This document shows positions 60,597 through 64,000 of a stretch of 64,000 nt of DNA, piece by piece. The stretch comes from Arthrobacter subterraneus (lineage in GTDB: Bacteria > Actinomycetota > Actinomycetes > Actinomycetales > Micrococcaceae), in the NCBI RefSeq assembly GCF_900099735.1, contig NZ_FNDT01000001.1:248001-312000 (forward strand). The letters run 5' to 3'. Positions within the stretch are counted from its first letter, which is position 1, and every line of letters begins with the position of its first letter. The position numbers were made by a program, and so were the translations under genes. Below the pieces are notes generated by a model that searched no databases, was not told the DNA's origin, and worked only from the letters and a program-made list of their open reading frames with translations.

Positions 60597-61694
60597 TCAC
60601 ACGGCCTCCAGCTTCTTTTGCCAGGCGGCCGTGTAGCCCGCCGGAGTGAAGCCCAGCTCAATATTGACGTCGAGCATGTGCCGGTTCTCCTCCGCGTTCC
60701 AGGTGTAGATGCGCTCGGCTTCCGGCCAGACCACGACGACGTCGAGCAGGTTGGCAACCTTCAGCCACATTCCCAGCCTGTGCCCCCGGTGGTCCGACAG
60801 CACAAGGGTGTCCTCCTGATACACGATCCCGGGCTTTTCGGCCCGCCTCTGAAGGATGGTGTGACCGACCAACTGCCCGCTGGGCCGGTGCAGCACAGCC
60901 CGCACGAGGCTACTGCCTCCGCCGCGGGCAAGGCGCTCCTCCCCTTCACGGACCCTGGTGCCGTCCCAGGACTCCTCTTCCCAGTCCAGCTCCCCCACCG
61001 GCACATCAGTGCTCATCTTCTGCCGAAGGTACGCGTACTGTTCCAGCACATCCTCCGGACAGCGGTCAACCCAGTTCACCAGGGCGTAGTCAGGACCGGC
61101 CGCGCTGGCCGCATCCGCGCCAAGCACCGCGAGCCGGTGCGGGTCCCAGCCGACGGGCAAGACGCTGCATCGCTCCACCTGCGCCAGGGAAAAACCCTGA
61201 GCGGCAGCGAAGACGGCGGGCAGGGACGCGGCGGGGAAGGATCCGGCGCGGGTGGCCGGCGTGAGTACGCCACCGGCGGTATCGAACCCCGTGCGGTGGT
61301 CCGCCCACCCCATCACTACAGACCTGCCCCGCGTGCGCGCGTGTTCCTCCACCGCTGCATAGAGCGCGGAGCCGATCCCCCGGCGACGCCGCTCAGGATG
61401 CACGATGACTTCGGCGTAGCAGGTCTGGAGGTTATCGGTGAGCGGCACATCGGCTACAGCTTTTCCCACCACCTCATCGTTCTCGCAGGCAAGAAAAATG
61501 GTCCGGTCCTCATAGCCGTTCGGCCTGAAGCTTTCGAACCGCGTCCGGGCGGCGACGCAGTGATCGTCATGGTCCCAGATCTCACGTTCGATGAGGTTGC
61601 TCAGGTCAGAAGCAGCAAGAAAGGGTCGGGCTTCGGGAACGTCCAGCGACCGCGGTAGCGGATAGGGCCGGATGCGCAGGTCGGTGGCGGTCAT
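60597..61694 (-). CDS. Tandem-domain GNAT family acetyltransferase
   Basis: The 365-residue product has two GNAT folds. The first, about 30-150, includes VIVHPERRRRGIGSALYAAVEEHARTRG with the acetyl-CoA RRRGIG loop. The second, about 200-365, has a weaker VLSDHRGHRLGMWLKVANL motif. Such tandem forms are common in actinobacteria and their substrates are mostly unknown. The ATG at 61694 (MTATDLRIRPYPLPR) is preferred because consensus-like promoter boxes end seven bases before it, implying a leaderless mRNA. A second ATG at 61706 overlaps the -10 box. The gene is isolated between the rplJ and rplA transcripts and likely regulated through the adjacent palindrome. Confidence 0.88.
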   Translation of the reverse strand: MTATDLRIRPYPLPRSLDVPEARPFLAASDLSNLIEREIWDHDDHCVAARTRFESFRPNGYEDRTIFLACENDEVVGKAVADVPLTDNLQTCYAEVIVHPERRRRGIGSALYAAVEEHARTRGRSVVMGWADHRTGFDTAGGVLTPATRAGSFPAASLPAVFAAAQGFSLAQVERCSVLPVGWDPHRLAVLGADAASAAGPDYALVNWVDRCPEDVLEQYAYLRQKMSTDVPVGELDWEEESWDGTRVREGEERLARGGGSSLVRAVLHRPSGQLVGHTILQRRAEKPGIVYQEDTLVLSDHRGHRLGMWLKVANLLDVVVVWPEAERIYTWNAEENRHMLDVNIELGFTPAGYTAAWQKKLEAV

Positions 61695-61701
61695 ATCAAG
61701 A

Positions 61702-61738
61702 ATCATGAGTCAGTGATTGAGCAATGTCAATCACTGAC
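61702..61738 (-). promoter_or_regulatory. Promoter of the GNAT gene with overlapping 12-bp palindrome
   Basis: On the minus strand TTGACA (61730-61725), a 17-base spacer and CATGAT (61707-61702) form a promoter whose start falls at the ATG. The arms GTCAGTGATTGA (61709-61720) and its exact complement (61727-61738) are spaced by six bases and cover the -35 box and spacer. The position is that of a repressor operator. Confidence 0.65.
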
Positions 61739-61758
61739 CGGTGGTCTCTTCTGGGAAT

Positions 61759-61800
61759 GCGGAAGGGCCGGTGCAGCAATCGCTGCACCGGCCCTTCCGC
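61759..61800 (-). terminator. rplA terminator
   Basis: A perfect 19-bp stem (61759-61777 with 61782-61800) encloses AATC. It lies 12 bases after the rplA stop. There is no long T-run, but the stem is one of the longest in the window. Confidence 0.85.
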
Positions 61801-61812
61801 TCAACCAGTTCC

Positions 61813-62520
61813 TTACGCGTCAGCCAGAACCTTGGTGACGTTGGGATCTACCGGGATGCTCGGTCCGAAGGTGGTGGTGACCGTTGCCTTCTGGATGTAG
61901 CGGCCCTTGGAGGCGGACGGCTTCAGGCGAAGCACTTCCTCCAGCGCAATCGCGTAGTTCTCGGCCAGCTTGCGCTCGTCGAAGGACACCTTGCCGATGA
62001 TGAAGTGAAGGTTGGAGTGCTTGTCGACACGGAAGTCGATCTTTCCACCCTTGATATCGGTGACCGCTTTGGTGACGTCCGGGGTCACGGTGCCGGTCTT
62101 CGGGTTCGGCATCAGGTTACGCGGACCCAGTACCTTACCGAGGCGGCCTACCTTGCCCATGAGGTCCGGGGTGGCAACCGCTGCGTCGAAATCGACCCAG
62201 CCGCCGGCTACCTTCTCGATCATGTCGTCGGAGCCGACGAAGTCCGCTCCGGCGGCAATGGCTGCCTCGGCCTTCTCACCGGTCGCGAAGACCAGGACGC
62301 GCTTGGTCTTGCCGGTGCCGTGAGGCAGGTTGACGGTGCCGCGCACCATCTGGTCTGCCTTGCGGGGGTCAACGCCAAGGCGGAAAGCCACCTCAACGGT
62401 TGCGTCAAACGAGGAAGGGTTGGTTTCCTTCGCCAGGTTCACTGCCTCGACCGGCGCGTACAGCTTGTTCGCGTCGATCTTGGCGGCAGCTGCCTCATAT
62501 GCTTTGCTGCGCTTTGCCAT
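61813..62520 (-). CDS. rplA: 50S ribosomal protein L1
   Basis: L1 forms the mobile L1 stalk and in E. coli represses its own operon. The 235-residue protein has [35 protein letters not shown], then [22 protein letters not shown] and VRG-type RNA-binding segments. It follows rplK after a 200-base gap that carries a 15-bp palindrome. Confidence 0.98.
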   Translation of the reverse strand: MAKRSKAYEAAAAKIDANKLYAPVEAVNLAKETNPSSFDATVEVAFRLGVDPRKADQMVRGTVNLPHGTGKTKRVLVFATGEKAEAAIAAGADFVGSDDMIEKVAGGWVDFDAAVATPDLMGKVGRLGKVLGPRNLMPNPKTGTVTPDVTKAVTDIKGGKIDFRVDKHSNLHFIIGKVSFDERKLAENYAIALEEVLRLKPSASKGRYIQKATVTTTFGPSIPVDPNVTKVLADA

Positions 62521-62623
62521 CTGCTTCTTTCTCCTTATGCAGTTGTGGTCTGCGGACCGCGCTCGGCCCTGCCACAGACATCCGACGCCGAAGGCGTGGT
62601 GTCGTTATTTGGTTTGGTGTCAA

Positions 62624-62638
62624 TCGACTGTCAGTCGA
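62624..62638. promoter_or_regulatory. 15-bp palindrome between rplK and rplA
   Basis: TCGACTG (62624-62630) and CAGTCGA (62632-62638) are perfect inverted repeats around one base. Two further GTCGAC sites lie nearby, and an ACGCC-hairpin with a TTCG-type loop is at 62585-62597. The gap contains no gene. Confidence 0.4.
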
Positions 62639-62720
62639 CGGTGCTCCATTGTCGACTAACTTGCGGGGCTTACTCCCGGCGGATCCTCGTTCCTCGGCTC
62701 CACCGTACGTAAACTCCTCG

Positions 62721-63149
62721 TTAGTCGACGGTGATGCCCATCGACCGGGCGGTGCCGGCAATGATCTTCGCTGCTGCCTGAACGTCATTGGCGTTCAGAT
62801 CTTCCATTTTCATGGTGGCGATTTCCTCGACCTGCGCCTGGGTCAGCTTCGCAACCTTGACGGTGTGCGGGGTAGCCGAACCCTTCTGAACGCCTGCAGC
62901 CTTCTTGATCAGCTCGGCGGCCGGCGGGGTCTTGGTGACGAAGGTGAACGAGCGATCCTCGTACACCGTGATTTCAACGGGGATAACATTCCCGCGCTGG
63001 GATTCTGTCGCGGCGTTGTACGCCTTGCAGAATTCCATGATGTTGACACCGTGCTGACCAAGCGCGGGACCGATCGGAGGAGCCGGGTTGGCGGCGCCTG
63101 CGTTGATCTGCAGCTTGATGAGGCCGGTGACCTTCTTCTTGGGGGCCAT
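62721..63149 (-). CDS. rplK: 50S ribosomal protein L11
   Basis: L11 lies at the GTPase-associated centre and is the site of thiostrepton action. The 142-residue protein has [34 protein letters not shown] and the C-terminal domain with [44 protein letters not shown]. It follows nusG after 119 bases. Confidence 0.98.
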   Translation of the reverse strand: MAPKKKVTGLIKLQINAGAANPAPPIGPALGQHGVNIMEFCKAYNAATESQRGNVIPVEITVYEDRSFTFVTKTPPAAELIKKAAGVQKGSATPHTVKVAKLTQAQVEEIATMKMEDLNANDVQAAAKIIAGTARSMGITVD

Positions 63150-63268
63150 GAAAGGGTCCTTTTCTTACATTTCGTTCCTCGGGACAGGAGCGTCCCGGGG
63201 ATGGTGACCGCCATGGCGTGGCGGCCGGCCGTCCTGACGGGCCAAAGCGAACCCGACGAGGACGAAGT

Positions 63269-64000
63269 CTATTGGATCTTGGTGACCTGGTTGAACGACA
63301 GGGTGACCGGGGTCTCGCGCTCGAAGATCGACACCAGGACCACCAGCTGCTGGGATTCGGGCTTGATCTCGGAGATGGTGGCCGGGAGGGTCTCGAACGG
63401 ACCCTCGTTCACGGTCACGGATTCTCCGACCTCGAAGTTCACCATGGTGGGAGTGGTCTGCGTGCGCGCAGGCTTGCCTGCCTCGGCACCGCTCTTGACG
63501 ATGGTGTGCTCCAGCATGGAGAAGACCTCTTTGAGGCTCAGCGGCACTGGGTCGTGGGCGTTCCCGACGAACCCGGTCACGCCGGGGGTGTGGCGAACCG
63601 CGCCCCACGATTCATCGGTGAGGTCCATCCGCACCAGCACGTAGCCGGGAATGCGCACCCGGTTGACGATCTTGCGGGTGGTGTTCTTGATCTCCACGAC
63701 TTCTTCCATGGGCACCTGGATCTCGAAGATGTAATCTTCCATGTCCAGGGTCTGGATGCGCGTTTCCAGGTTGGCCTTTACCCGGTTCTCATAGCCGGCG
63801 TAGGAGTGGATGACGTACCAGTCACCCTCCTGGCGACGCAGCTTTGCCTGGAACTCGGCCACGGGATCGACCTCGGGCTCAGCAGGCTCCTCTTCTGAAA
63901 CCTCGCCGGTGGTGCTGTCCGCGTCCACGTCCGGGGACTTTTCGGCAGCCTCGTCGGTGGAATCCGCTGCTTCCTCGGCAGTGGAATCCTCGCTGTCCGC
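63269..64000 (-). CDS. nusG: Transcription antitermination factor NusG, N-terminus cut by window edge
   Basis: The NGN domain ([59 protein letters not shown]) and the C-terminal KOW domain ([24 protein letters not shown]) identify NusG, which links RNA polymerase to Rho and the ribosome. A possible GTG start at 63928 exists. However, the frame stays open to base 64000 with an acidic Asp/Ser/Glu/Ala-rich sequence, as expected for the long N-terminal extension of NusG in this group. The true start is therefore outside the window. secE should lie just beyond the edge. Confidence 0.95.
   Translation of the reverse strand, partial: ADSEDSTAEEAADSTDEAAEKSPDVDADSTTGEVSEEEPAEPEVDPVAEFQAKLRRQEGDWYVIHSYAGYENRVKANLETRIQTLDMEDYIFEIQVPMEEVVEIKNTTRKIVNRVRIPGYVLVRMDLTDESWGAVRHTPGVTGFVGNAHDPVPLSLKEVFSMLEHTIVKSGAEAGKPARTQTTPTMVNFEVGESVTVNEGPFETLPATISEIKPESQQLVVLVSIFERETPVTLSFNQVTKIQ

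Overview
The window is chromosomal DNA from a high-GC actinobacterium, most likely a member of the Micrococcaceae close to Arthrobacter. This is an inference from GC-rich codon use, the split ribosomal gene order (no rpsN or rpsD in the cluster), truA directly after rplQ, and a tad pilus locus next to a two-component system. No rRNA, tRNA, CRISPR array or intact mobile element was found.

Layout. (1) 1-7655: cell-envelope and cofactor genes: nnr (cut by the left edge), acpS, glmS, coaA, a VanY-type carboxypeptidase lipoprotein, mscL, glmM, then the ribosomal pair rplM-rpsI. (2) 7993-15572: a four-gene ABC exporter operon on the plus strand with two large FtsX-type permeases and two ATPases. 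(3) 15735-22775: a compact tad/Flp pilus operon (flp, tadE, a tadG-like gene, cpaB, tadZ, tadA, tadB, tadC) without a prepilin peptidase. A small Hpt-like protein, an OmpR-type response regulator and a membrane histidine kinase follow. (4) 26243-49760: the minus-strand translation supercluster. Read in transcription order it is rpsL-rpsG-fusA-tuf, a small membrane protein, the S10 block (rpsJ to rpsQ), the spc block (rplN to rplO), secY-adk-map, a universal stress protein gene, infA-rpmJ-rpsM-rpsK-rpoA-rplQ, and truA. (5) 50107-57622: rpoB-rpoC. (6) 58022-64000: a thiolase on the plus strand, rplJ-rplL, a two-domain GNAT protein, rplK-rplA, and nusG cut by the right edge.

The translation, transcription and secretion genes are ordinary and complete as far as they go. 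The less ordinary material is regulatory and accessory. It includes several genes that look leaderless, an L10 leader with an internal terminator, long hairpins inside or between operons (after flp, before rplN, before rpoA), a 12-bp palindrome over the -35 box of the GNAT gene, low-complexity tails on many ribosomal proteins, an Hpt-like protein without its phospho-accepting histidine beside the pilus genes, and an ABC ATPase with an AbrB-like tail. I did not find a clearly new multi-gene system. The tad plus degenerate-Hpt plus two-component cluster is the best candidate for undescribed regulation. Promoter and leaderless calls rest on reading hexamers by eye and are inferences.
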